NCBI RefSeq assembly: GCF_022669055.1
Contig: NZ_JAJMLW010000002.1
Coordinates: 372,001 to 436,000 of the forward strand
Reading direction: 5' to 3'
DNA length: 64,000 bases
Source: Adlercreutzia faecimuris
GTDB lineage: Bacteria > Actinomycetota > Coriobacteriia > Coriobacteriales > Eggerthellaceae
This document shows positions 54,260 through 62,800 of this stretch, piece by piece. Below the pieces are notes generated by a model. It saw only the letters and a list, made by a program, of their open reading frames with translations, had not been told where the DNA came from and did not search any database. The translations under genes and the position numbers were made by a program. The stretch's first letter is position 1. Every line of letters begins with the position of its first letter.

Positions 54260-54917
54260 CATAGACCGTCGTTCTTGAGTTCCAGGTCTGATATGAGCAG
54301 GTCGTGAATGCGAAGAGCTGCTCTGCTTCGCCCGGGTCGCACAAAATCAAATCTGACTCAGCGATGCGCTCTGCGGGGGCTACGCCTTGATCGATCCTCA
54401 GCGATTCGCGGCTGGCATTCACAACATCAATGGCGATGGGCGCAAGATGAAGGGTCTCGCCGCCGCGTTGGTAGATGATTATCTCATCGTGCTCTTGCGC
54501 ATAAGCCTCGTCGATGAAGCTTGCGAAGTCGGCGAAGGCAGAGCCGTCCGACATGTGGTGGCCGTAGACCATGACGAAAGACGAGTCCAGCGAGCACTCG
54601 CTGTCTATGTAGGGCGTGCCGTAAGCGCCCTGCCCTAGCGCATCCCGATACAGGTATTCGTTGGGCTCGTCGGGGCTTGCCTGAACGACGGGTTCGTCGA
54701 TTGACGTCCCTGGAACCTCGACCCAAGCGACGACCTCGGGCGGAAGGGACTCCCAGTCGATCTGGCGCACCTGGTCCGCATCCTCGGAACTCGCGATCAT
54801 CTCAGCTAGTTCGGCGCGCTCGTCCTCCGGTGCCGTGACGTAGGTAACAAGCGCCGCGAAGGCGACGCTCAGGAGGATTACGCTGAGCACGCCCGTTAAC
54901 TTCTCCAGCTTCTTCAT
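54225..54917 (-). CDS. Class B sortase
   Basis: A 230-residue membrane-anchored transpeptidase that joins a sorted surface protein to peptidoglycan. One N-terminal membrane anchor (VLSVILLSVAFAALVTYVTA) is followed by the sortase domain: WVEVPGTSIDEPVVQ, the catalytic His in MVYGHHMSDGSAF, the catalytic Cys in FAFTTCSYQTWNSRTTVYA and the Arg seven residues later. Class B features are the long linker and TxTCxY pattern. It is downstream of the adhesin gene on the same strand, so the adhesin is its likely substrate. The 3' end overlaps the opposing gene by 35 bases. Confidence 0.88.
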   Translation of the reverse strand: MKKLEKLTGVLSVILLSVAFAALVTYVTAPEDERAELAEMIASSEDADQVRQIDWESLPPEVVAWVEVPGTSIDEPVVQASPDEPNEYLYRDALGQGAYGTPYIDSECSLDSSFVMVYGHHMSDGSAFADFASFIDEAYAQEHDEIIIYQRGGETLHLAPIAIDVVNASRESLRIDQGVAPAERIAESDLILCDPGEAEQLFAFTTCSYQTWNSRTTVYAIEHSRLSQQR

Positions 54918-54936
54918 ATCCTTCTCCTATGCAACA

Positions 54937-54964
54937 GGAGCGGGCCGATCGGAAGGCCCGCTCC
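54937..54964 (-). terminator. Hairpin between adhesin and sortase genes
   Basis: GGAGCGGGCC and GGCCCGCTCC arms around an eight-base loop. Located between the adhesin stop and the sortase start on the minus strand, it may reduce sortase expression. Two short palindromes TTAGCTGCCAGCTAAG and TTAGCTGCGAGCTAAG lie beside it (54973-55024). Confidence 0.5.
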
Positions 54965-55020
54965 TTTGGGGATTAGCTGCCAGCTAAGGTTCGCCGACAG
55001 CGATGTTCCTTAGCTGCGAG

Positions 55021-58000
55021 CTAAGATTCGTCCGCGCTCTCGATGGCCTCCTTTTCGAGCGCGTCTATGGCCTTTGCCGTGTTGCGGGAGCGGCGAATAT
55101 AGGCATATCCCGCTCCGGCGCAGCCGCAGATGGCGATGACGAGGAGGCTTGCGGCCACAGGGTCGACTTCAGCGAAGCCGCCTGTCTTGGGGTAGCCCTT
55201 GCCGGGCGATTCGGGCTCGGGCACCTCCTCGGGGAAGGTCACGGTCTGTCCCTCGTCGTCTATGTCCTCGTGGACAGCGATGATGGCTTCGCTCTCATCG
55301 GTCAGCTTCTCGAAGAAGACGATCGATTTGCCTGCTAGCTCGCGCGTGTCGAGGCTGACGGTGATGTCGATGGTGCCGTTGGGCGTCTCGGGGGTGAACG
55401 TGGTCATGCCGACCCTCGGCAAACCGTCGTCCCCTGTCAGCGCGGCTCCCGACGCCTTCTCCATGAGGGTGGTGAAGATGCGATACTCCTTGCCTGGAGT
55501 GAGACCCGTGTAGGCCACGGTGTCGATGAGGACGCCGTTCTCGGTGCAAGTGCCCTCGCTCGTGTTCGTTATGCCGTCGCGCGCCTGCGTGGCGATGTCC
55601 ACCACGGCGACGGTCTGGTCCACATCGTCGATGTCTGCGTGGACCATGTACTCGATGCCCTTGAACTCCATGGTCTCGAACGCGACGAGCGACTTGCCTG
55701 CGAGGCTCGCGCTCTTGAATGTGAAGGTAACGTCCACCGTGCCGCAAGAATCCTCGGCTACGAAGGTGGAAGACGCCGTGATCCCGTTGCCCTCGTCGTC
55801 CGTTGCGGGCTCGCCTGTCGCCTTGTCCATGAGGAGTCCAGTCGCGGTGTATTCGTTTCCGGGGACGAGCCCGGTGTATTCGATCGTGTCGACGATGGTG
55901 AGGTCATCCCGCGCCTGGGTCTCATGGGCTCCCGTCTCGGGGTCGGCGGCCGTGGTCTTCATGGTCTTCGGCATGTTCTCAAGCTCGAAGGTGTAGGCCT
56001 GCGCCATCGATCCGGTGTCGTCCCATTCGATCATGCCCTGGTCGTTCACCTTGAAGTCGACGACGGTCGGGTTTCCCTCCTCGTCGACGTCGGTGATGGC
56101 GTAGCCCTCGGGTGCCTCGACCTCCTGCACGTGGTAGTTCCCGTGCTTGGCGTGGGCGAGCGAGATCTTGCCCTCCTCGTCGGTCACCAGCTCCTCGTCG
56201 AAGGTGCCCTCGTCGTTCCAGACGTGGAACTTAGCGCCTGCGAGCACCGTATCGTGGTCGAGCGCGTCGACCTTCAAAAGCTCGGGGTCGGTGGGAAGGT
56301 CGGTGACGGCTTCCTCGTGGTCGTAGACCGCGACCTCCTGGCCCGCGTAGTCGAGGGCCACCGTCTTCTCGGCCACGTCGAGCGCGTAGCCGTCGGTTGC
56401 CTTCGCCTCGTAGACGGTGTAGGTGCCCAGGTACAGCTCGGGGCTCGTGGCGCGACCGTCCTCGCCTGTGGTGAGCGTGGCCACGATCTCACCCTCGGTG
56501 GCACGCACGGTGCCGTCGGGCGTGACGATGGCCTCGGCCGCCTTCACGATGTAGACGGAGCCCTCCACGGGTTCGCCCGTCCAGCCGTCGGCCTTGGCGA
56601 CGGTGATCGTCGCCTTCTGCGCCGTGTTGGGGAACTCTACCACGAGCGGGTCGTCCCAGCTGTTGTACTCTGCTCCCACTGTGAAGGCCTTGCCCTCAAG
56701 CTCCTTCACGTAGCCGCAAGGGGCCTCGACCTCGACGAGCGTGTAGTCGCCCTCCTCCAGCAGCATCGGCAGCGTGAGCTCGCCGCGCTCGTTGGCGATC
56801 CAGGTGTCGAGCACCTGGGTCTCTGGGTAATGGGCGGTGTAGGTGACAAGGTTGCCCTCCGAGTCGAGCAGCTGGAAGCTGCAGGGCAGCGGGATGCGCT
56901 TGCCGGTCTCTGCGTCGACCTTCTCGATCTTCAGCGGCGTCTGCGGGATGCGGTCGTTGACGAGCTGGGGCGGGTCGTACTGTCCCTCCTCGGTGATGGT
57001 GGTCTTCCAGTCGTCCACGGGAAGGAGCTCCTTGCCCCACTCTGCCTTGAAGGCGGACGCCACGTCCGCCGGGATCACCTCGTGCACCCGGTAGGTGCCG
57101 TAGGCGAGCGCCCCCGTCCAGGCGCTCGGCTTGCTCCAGCCGTTCACCTCGGCGTTGTCGTCCTTGGTGGTCGCGAGCCCGTTCTCGTCGACGGTGATGG
57201 TGCACACGCGGTCACCGGGCGCCACGGGCTTGCCCGACTCAGGGGAGAGCACGGGGTTCTCGCTGTCGTTGTAGAGCTCGAACTTCACTCCCGGCACGAG
57301 CACGCGCTTGGTCTCCTGGGGCATGTCCCCGGCGGGCTCGTCGTACACGGTGACGGCCACCTCCTTCACGAGGCGGAAGTCCCCGCGCTTCACGGTATCC
57401 GGCACCTGGGGCGAGTTGTACGTGTAGACGCTCTCGCCGACGGCGCCGTCGGGCGTGATGCGGATGCAGAACACCTTGGGATCCCCGCCGTGGCCGTCGT
57501 CGAGGTTGTAGCCTTGCGGCGCGCGCGTCTCCTGGATCAGGATCGTCCCGAGCGGGATGGAGGCGTCGCCGTTGGTCTGGTAGAAGAGGGGGTCTCCCGA
57601 GTGCTTGTAGTCGTCGGCCAGGTAGGCGAAGCCGTCGGCGTCGGTCTCGAAGACCCAGGTGCGAGCGGGCGCGCCCGACGCCTCCGCAGCCTCGGCCGTG
57701 GTGAAGTCCCCGGCGTAGTAGCGGACGGTGAACAGGCCTCCTGCGAGCGTCGCGTCGCCCTGCGGCGCAGGCTCTCCGGTGTCCGCGTCGATCTTGCCCA
57801 GAAGCATGCCGACCGGGTCGGATTGCGCGATGTCGGAGACCTCCCTGCCGTTCACGCGGGTCGTCTCGTCGGAGACGACGGTCACGGGATAGGTCTCGGG
57901 GTCGATGGCGTGCCCGGGCGCCGGCTTCGTCTCCTTGACGTAGTACTTGCCCGGTTCCAGGTCCTCAAGCTTCCCGTACCCCTCGTCGTCGGTCGTGATG

Positions 58001-58785
58001 GTTCCCACGGCCTCCGTCAGGCCGGAGTTGCGGTAGACGGTGTACACCGCGCCCTTCAGCGAGTAGATCGGGTTGCCCTCGCACATCTCGGGGTTTGCCG
58101 AGACCTTCTTCAGGTCGATGTGTCCGTAGGGTACGTACTTGAACGAGAGGATGATCTGCGTTCCCTCCCCGGTGTAGAGCTGGAATGCCTGGAAGCTGCT
58201 CGGCACCTCGCCCTGTCGTGCCGCGATCAGGCGGCCGGTGGCACTTGGGTTTGAGAGGTTGCCGGAGGCGTCGAAGCCGAGGATGTTGCTTCGCGCCCAG
58301 CTCTTGAACTCGGGGTTGCAGCCGAACAGCGCGTAGGACCCGTCGGATGTGTAGGTGTCCGACACGAGGATGTGTGCGCACGCTGCGTAGCGGGACGCCG
58401 TCATCTCGGTGCCGTCGTACCAGGTGCTCGGCCAGAGGCTCTTGTCGAAGCCGGGGCTGCCGTAAGCGAACCAGAGGTCGGCGACCGTTTCGGCCGTCCG
58501 CCCCGAGGGCGCGGAGAGGGCGCTCTTCGCGTACGTCCCGGGGCTCGGCGTGGCCGATTGCGGGTCGGCGCAGTAGGCCATCTCGCCGTCTGCGTACATC
58601 CATGTGGTGGAGTAGCCCCCGTAGGGGATCTTTCCGCCTGTGGTGAGATTTGCCGACTCGGCGCCGTAGGCGATGCCCGCAGGCAGGGCGGTCCCCACCG
58701 AGAGCAGCGACGTCACGGCGAGCAGGACGGCGAGCGCGAGGCGCACGGCTTTGGAGGCGAGGGCCTTGTCGATGCTGGATTCCAT
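55021..58785 (-). CDS. VaFE/SpaA-type cell-wall-anchored adhesin
   Basis: A 1254-residue surface protein. In order: signal peptide (LALAVLLAVTSLLSVGTALPAGIAYGA), an N-terminal region with YCADPQSATPSPGTY and an aromatic/Cys pattern like thioester (TED) domains of Gram-positive adhesins (about 50-200), a string of SpaA/Cna-B-like isopeptide domains (about 220-1000, with repeated KVDAETG-like starts and YYVKETKAP-type ends), then two VaFE repeats (SLAGKSLVAFETMEF, ELAGKSIVFFEKLTD) and a sorting signal YPKTGG near residue 1197, a hydrophobic span and a charged tail. AAGGAGG precedes ATG 58785. Together with the sortase it probably mediates contact of donor and recipient or host. Confidence 0.85.
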   Translation of the reverse strand: MESSIDKALASKAVRLALAVLLAVTSLLSVGTALPAGIAYGAESANLTTGGKIPYGGYSTTWMYADGEMAYCADPQSATPSPGTYAKSALSAPSGRTAETVADLWFAYGSPGFDKSLWPSTWYDGTEMTASRYAACAHILVSDTYTSDGSYALFGCNPEFKSWARSNILGFDASGNLSNPSATGRLIAARQGEVPSSFQAFQLYTGEGTQIILSFKYVPYGHIDLKKVSANPEMCEGNPIYSLKGAVYTVYRNSGLTEAVGTITTDDEGYGKLEDLEPGKYYVKETKPAPGHAIDPETYPVTVVSDETTRVNGREVSDIAQSDPVGMLLGKIDADTGEPAPQGDATLAGGLFTVRYYAGDFTTAEAAEASGAPARTWVFETDADGFAYLADDYKHSGDPLFYQTNGDASIPLGTILIQETRAPQGYNLDDGHGGDPKVFCIRITPDGAVGESVYTYNSPQVPDTVKRGDFRLVKEVAVTVYDEPAGDMPQETKRVLVPGVKFELYNDSENPVLSPESGKPVAPGDRVCTITVDENGLATTKDDNAEVNGWSKPSAWTGALAYGTYRVHEVIPADVASAFKAEWGKELLPVDDWKTTITEEGQYDPPQLVNDRIPQTPLKIEKVDAETGKRIPLPCSFQLLDSEGNLVTYTAHYPETQVLDTWIANERGELTLPMLLEEGDYTLVEVEAPCGYVKELEGKAFTVGAEYNSWDDPLVVEFPNTAQKATITVAKADGWTGEPVEGSVYIVKAAEAIVTPDGTVRATEGEIVATLTTGEDGRATSPELYLGTYTVYEAKATDGYALDVAEKTVALDYAGQEVAVYDHEEAVTDLPTDPELLKVDALDHDTVLAGAKFHVWNDEGTFDEELVTDEEGKISLAHAKHGNYHVQEVEAPEGYAITDVDEEGNPTVVDFKVNDQGMIEWDDTGSMAQAYTFELENMPKTMKTTAADPETGAHETQARDDLTIVDTIEYTGLVPGNEYTATGLLMDKATGEPATDDEGNGITASSTFVAEDSCGTVDVTFTFKSASLAGKSLVAFETMEFKGIEYMVHADIDDVDQTVAVVDIATQARDGITNTSEGTCTENGVLIDTVAYTGLTPGKEYRIFTTLMEKASGAALTGDDGLPRVGMTTFTPETPNGTIDITVSLDTRELAGKSIVFFEKLTDESEAIIAVHEDIDDEGQTVTFPEEVPEPESPGKGYPKTGGFAEVDPVAASLLVIAICGCAGAGYAYIRRSRNTAKAIDALEKEAIESADES

Positions 58786-58795
58786 GGCGGCCTCC

Positions 58796-59260
58796 TTAGC
58801 GGACGGCGGGCTCGGCGTGCCGAGCCTCGCGGTCCTGGTTCTGCGAGGCCTCTCGCGCCTCCTTGGCCTTCTCGTCGAGGGAGGCGAGGAACTCCTTGCG
58901 GCCCTTGTCGACGGCCTCCTTGAGGGCGGCGGGCATGACCTTGACGGTGTCCTTCACGCCCTTCCCGCCCTCGTCCTTGACGGGGTCTCCGTTCTCGTCG
59001 AGCTGGGTGCGGGTGAGCCACACCTCCCGCTCCGCGAGGAGGGGGATGTCGCGGAAGTGCTCTCCCTTGAATCGGGAGGGGTTCACGAACAAGGGGCTGA
59101 ACTGGTAGTAGCCGACATCCACTCCGTCGATGACGGTGTTCTTCGGCAGGGTCACCGAGTTGAAGGTCTTCTCCTCGCCGGTCCTCTGGTCGATGTAGGA
59201 GATGTCCTCCCGCACGAACTTCTCGTGCATTGTCAGGTACACGTGCTTCTTGTCTTCCAT
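58796..59260 (-). CDS. Small soluble hypothetical protein of the transfer operon
   Basis: A 154-residue charged protein with no membrane segment or signal peptide. It starts MEDKKHVYLTMHEKFVREDI and contains GVDVGYYQFSPLFVNPSRFK and HFRDIPLLAEREVWLTRTQL; the C-terminus is a Lys/Glu-rich helix. AAAGGAG precedes its ATG. It ends ten bases before the adhesin start. I cannot assign a function; location implies co-expression with the conjugation genes. Confidence 0.6.
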   Translation of the reverse strand: MEDKKHVYLTMHEKFVREDISYIDQRTGEEKTFNSVTLPKNTVIDGVDVGYYQFSPLFVNPSRFKGEHFRDIPLLAEREVWLTRTQLDENGDPVKDEGGKGVKDTVKVMPAALKEAVDKGRKEFLASLDEKAKEAREASQNQDREARHAEPAVR

Positions 59261-59374
59261 TTGTGAAGCTCCTTTGCGTCTTGATTGGTCTCTTCGGGCC
59301 TTTAGTGGAATGGCCCGTGGTACTGCTGATGCGCCTAGCCCATAGGCACCACCTCCTTTCGGTCGGGCATGTCG

Positions 59375-60385
59375 CTAGAACCCGCTCACGATGTCGCGCG
59401 CCCAGCTTCCGCTCTTCACGAGCGAGAGCACGAGAAGGATGCACATGGCGAGGTACTGCAGCGCGTAGGTGAGGCCGTTCGCGATGGCGTCGATGGGCGT
59501 GCCGGTACCGGGGTTCACGGCTACGATGCCGCCGAGGATCGCGGGGAAGCTGATGAGGAGCACGAGGATGATGAGGCCCGCTATGCAGACCGCCCCGAAG
59601 CTCTTGAGGTAGCCGATGCCGATCTGGCGCGTCTGGTCGAAGCCGAGGAACGCGAGCGGTATCGGGGAGAAGGCAGCCATGATGTAGAGCTGGATGGCGC
59701 GCGCCCAGCAGACGACGAGCGCGACGATGTAGGCGATCAGCACCACCAGCCAGCTGATGACCGCCACGACCAGCAGCGCGAGGAGCGCCGAGAGGTCGTC
59801 GTCTGTTGTCACGACGGACACCGTCGCCATGTCGAGAGCGCCTCCCGTGCCGAAGAGCGCCTCGACGCGGTCGATGGCGAGCCCTACCACCTCGTAGATC
59901 GCGGCCATGAGGTCGAAGCTGTGCTGGATGAGGAAGAGGAACACGGCGAAGAACACGAGCAGGAACACGACCTCCTTCACGCCCGGCATTGCCTGGTTGC
60001 CGTCCATGCGCTGCGATATCTCGATGAGCTTCAAGGTGAAGACGAGCCCGAGCACGCCGCAGCCGATGGGCACGATGGCGACCTGCCAGACTCCGCGCGC
60101 GATGTCGTACATGGACACGTCGCCTGCGGTCGTGAGCATGGTCGCGAAGGGCGCGGAGAGCACGCCCTCGGCACCGAGGGACCTCATTACGTCGGTCTGC
60201 GCGCCGAAGATCCAGTTGCACCAGTCGCGGAGCACGCCGCAGAGCCACGAGTTGATGTCGTCTGCGATGGACGCCCAGGCGGACTGGGCGGGAACGAGCA
60301 GCGCAGCGAGAACGGCGAGCGTGATCGCGAACGCGTACATGAATGCCCTGTTGTGGGCCAGCATCTTGATCCTCTGCATGCCCAT
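59375..60385 (-). CDS. VirB6/TrbL-like conjugal transfer membrane protein
   Basis: A 336-residue polytopic protein with seven or more hydrophobic segments. After a short signal-like span (FAITLAVLAALLVPAQSAWA) comes ASIADDINSWLCGVLRDWCN, then long hydrophobic helices and the IYIMAAFSPIPLAFLG-type segment (IQLYIMAAFSPIPLAFLGFD) that is characteristic of VirB6/TrbL and Tn916 Orf15-like channel proteins. The start overlaps the stop of the preceding gene by one base. It would form part of the inner-membrane channel of the type IV secretion system. Confidence 0.75.
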   Translation of the reverse strand: MGMQRIKMLAHNRAFMYAFAITLAVLAALLVPAQSAWASIADDINSWLCGVLRDWCNWIFGAQTDVMRSLGAEGVLSAPFATMLTTAGDVSMYDIARGVWQVAIVPIGCGVLGLVFTLKLIEISQRMDGNQAMPGVKEVVFLLVFFAVFLFLIQHSFDLMAAIYEVVGLAIDRVEALFGTGGALDMATVSVVTTDDDLSALLALLVVAVISWLVVLIAYIVALVVCWARAIQLYIMAAFSPIPLAFLGFDQTRQIGIGYLKSFGAVCIAGLIILVLLISFPAILGGIVAVNPGTGTPIDAIANGLTYALQYLAMCILLVLSLVKSGSWARDIVSGF

Positions 60386-61143
60386 CAGAGCGCCTCGATG
60401 GAGCCGTCGGCGTTCCTCGTCACCGACACGATGGTGGATGCCCCGTCGTCGAGCGTGAAGCTCGTGGTGGCGGTGTCGTTAGCGAAGTCGATCCACACCT
60501 CGGCGTCCCATATCGCGCGGGCGGTATCAGGCGATACCGCTGCGGCACGGGACGCGACGGCGGCCTCGACCTTCGCGGCGTCGACGCCGAGCGCCTCTTC
60601 GAGCTTACTGGTCACGCCTGTGAAGGATAGTGACTTGGTCTCGGTCTGGACGGAGGCATAGGTCGTTGCCAAGGCATCGCTTTCGATGAGGGTGCGCCCC
60701 GCCTCCTCGTGTACCGTGACGAGCACGGGGCTCGCCGCCTCTGTCATGGACTTGGAGGCGAGGACGGTGGCCGTGATGTCCCCGTTGGACTCCTCTTCCG
60801 AGTCGACGGTGAAGTACGTGACGGTGTTGCTGCCCTCCTTGCCCTCGACGAATGCTCCGTCGACGATGGTGAGCGTGAGCGTCGGGTCGTCCGCCCCCAC
60901 CCATGAGGTGCCGACGAGGCCCGCGAGGCCGGAGACCTCGTCGATGTCGGCGGCCTCGTCGATGTCGGCAGACTCGGCCTCCGGGTCTGCCTCGCTGACG
61001 GCCTCCTCCCGCAGCACCGCCTCGGCGCTCTCGGTCTCCTGGATGTCCTCGGTCGCGAGCGAGCAACGCGCGACGCCCGATCCTACCAGCAGGAGCAGCG
61101 CTATTGCCGCTGCGGCTGCCATGATCTTGTTCTTCCTAGTCAT
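60385..61143 (-). CDS. Membrane-anchored hypothetical protein of the transfer operon
   Basis: A 252-residue protein with an N-terminal hydrophobic segment (IMAAAAAIALLLLVGSGVARC), a Glu/Asp-rich linker (about 30-75), and a soluble domain starting LAGLVGTSWVGADDPTLTLT, beta-rich, with a helix KLEEALGVDAAKVEAAVASR. The Cys at the end of the hydrophobic stretch is in GVARC, which is not a good lipobox. It lies 15 bases after the NlpC/P60 gene and overlaps the VirB6-like gene by one base. It holds the position of VirB8-like proteins in related elements, but no VirB8 signature is visible. Confidence 0.6.
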   Translation of the reverse strand: MTRKNKIMAAAAAIALLLLVGSGVARCSLATEDIQETESAEAVLREEAVSEADPEAESADIDEAADIDEVSGLAGLVGTSWVGADDPTLTLTIVDGAFVEGKEGSNTVTYFTVDSEEESNGDITATVLASKSMTEAASPVLVTVHEEAGRTLIESDALATTYASVQTETKSLSFTGVTSKLEEALGVDAAKVEAAVASRAAAVSPDTARAIWDAEVWIDFANDTATTSFTLDDGASTIVSVTRNADGSIEAL

Positions 61144-61158
61144 GTCCGGATCCTTTCC

Positions 61159-62796
61159 CTATCTGATCTTGATGGCGCTCGTGAAGTACGACGCGCCGCT
61201 TGCGATGGTGCAGACCGCCCCTGTGTGCGGCTCGTGTATGTACTGGTCTCCTCCGATGTATATGGCCACGTGGCCCGGCCTCCAGAGGATGTCGCCCGGG
61301 CTCGCTTGCGAGACGGGGACCTTCTTTCCGAAGGCGGCCTGGGCCTCCGACTGCCTCGGTATCTGGATGCCTGCCTTCGCGTAGCAGTACTGCGTGAGGC
61401 CCGAGCAGTCGAGGCCTACCCCGGGCGTCGAGCCGCCCCACACGTAGGGAACACCCAGCTGGCTGTATGCGGCTTGCACGATGACATCGCCCGAGAGCGC
61501 CCCGCGATCAAGGTCCTCGACGCTCATCGAGTCGAACCTTCGCAGGTTGTAGGTGTCCATGATGGATTTCAGGCTCTCCACGTAGCTTGAGCTCGTGGCC
61601 CAGCCCGCGTCCTTCAGGCCCTCGGCCATCTTGTCGGACGACTTCTCCGATATCGCCTCGCGGATGAGTGCGTTGTTGCGGTAGTGGGACGCCTGCAGGA
61701 ACACGCGGCTGCGGAAGCGTATGCACTCGACGTCGCCCTTGAACACCGTGAAGTACGCGGTGATGGTGGTGATCTCGCCGGGCGTGTACTCCTCCTTGGT
61801 GGACCATCCGGCCTTTCCCGCGACCTCGGGGGCGGAGGCGAAGCTCGCCGTCCATTTCATGCCGAAGAGGTTGTGGTCGCGCGTCGCAAGTTGGCTCATG
61901 GACTCTCCCTGGCCGGACTCGGCGATGATCTGGGCGATGGTGCAGCCTGCGGGATGCCCGTACTCCTCCTGGCAGCGGATGGCCTCCTCGACCATCTCGT
62001 AGGTGATGTAGGGCGGAAGGCCCTCCATGGATCGCTTCTTGTCCTCGGCATCCCAGAACCCGAAGAGCGCCGATACCATCTGGCCCACGAGGAGGGCTAT
62101 GAGCACGAAGGCGATGACTCCGCAGAGGACCCCGCCCGCTGCGGCGAGACCGCTTCCCCCGAGCGTGCCCGCGACCGCCGTGCTCCCAGACGTCGATGCG
62201 GAAGCCTTGGCGGCCGTTCCCGCAGCTTGCGCTGCGGCGTGCTGCGTCGCCTGCGCCTGTGCGCCGCTCGCCCCTGACGCCCTGGCAGCCCCTGACTTCT
62301 TGGCACCCAGGGCGCTTGCGCGCTTGGCGGATCCTTCGACTTTGCCAGCAGCGCTTGCAGCATCGCTCTTGCGTGCGTTTCGTGCATAGCTCGCTGCGCG
62401 CTTGGTCGTCCTCCCGGCATCGTATGCGCCTTGGGCACCCTCGAACTCGTCGGTGTCGTCGAGCTCGGACACTGCTTCCCGCATTGCGATCTGGCGGGCG
62501 CGCAGCGCTTTGTCCTTCGCATCGGTCGGCTCGGCGTATTCGTTGGACGATTCGAGGTCTTTGGGTTCAGCGCCCGAACTCGATGCAGACACAGCCTGCT
62601 TTGCGCGCGCTGTCCTGTTGGCTTTGTCGCGCTTTCTCGACGCGCGCACGCCGAGCGCGTCTTCCCGCTTTGTGAGCACGGAGAGCTTCTGGGACTCGTC
62701 GTCCTTGACGATCCCTGCGCTCACGGCATCGACCTTGCGTGCGGTGACGATGTCCGAGATGGCGCTGCTATCCTGTACGAGCTCCTTTGCATCCAT
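61159..62796 (-). CDS. Conjugation-associated peptidoglycan hydrolase (glucosaminidase + NlpC/P60)
   Basis: A 545-residue VirB1-like protein. A long basic, Ala/Ser-rich cytoplasmic N-terminus (1-210) precedes one membrane span (GGVLCGVIAFVLIALLVGQM). Outside, a glucosaminidase/lysozyme-like domain shows CTIAQIIAESGQGESMSQLA and DHNLFGMKWT. A C-terminal NlpC/P60 domain has the catalytic Cys in GLDCSGLTQYCYAKAG, His in PGHVAIYIGG and the third polar residue in YIHEPHTGAV. The same domain pairing is found in Tn916 Orf14/CwlT-type proteins that open the wall for the T4SS. It begins four bases after the VirB4-like gene. Confidence 0.88.
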   Translation of the reverse strand: MDAKELVQDSSAISDIVTARKVDAVSAGIVKDDESQKLSVLTKREDALGVRASRKRDKANRTARAKQAVSASSSGAEPKDLESSNEYAEPTDAKDKALRARQIAMREAVSELDDTDEFEGAQGAYDAGRTTKRAASYARNARKSDAASAAGKVEGSAKRASALGAKKSGAARASGASGAQAQATQHAAAQAAGTAAKASASTSGSTAVAGTLGGSGLAAAGGVLCGVIAFVLIALLVGQMVSALFGFWDAEDKKRSMEGLPPYITYEMVEEAIRCQEEYGHPAGCTIAQIIAESGQGESMSQLATRDHNLFGMKWTASFASAPEVAGKAGWSTKEEYTPGEITTITAYFTVFKGDVECIRFRSRVFLQASHYRNNALIREAISEKSSDKMAEGLKDAGWATSSSYVESLKSIMDTYNLRRFDSMSVEDLDRGALSGDVIVQAAYSQLGVPYVWGGSTPGVGLDCSGLTQYCYAKAGIQIPRQSEAQAAFGKKVPVSQASPGDILWRPGHVAIYIGGDQYIHEPHTGAVCTIASGASYFTSAIKIR

Positions 62797-62800
62797 ACGA

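Noticed and set aside
55639-58254. An 871-codon plus-strand frame
   Set aside because: Antisense of the adhesin gene, whose frame has signal peptide, repeats and sorting signal.
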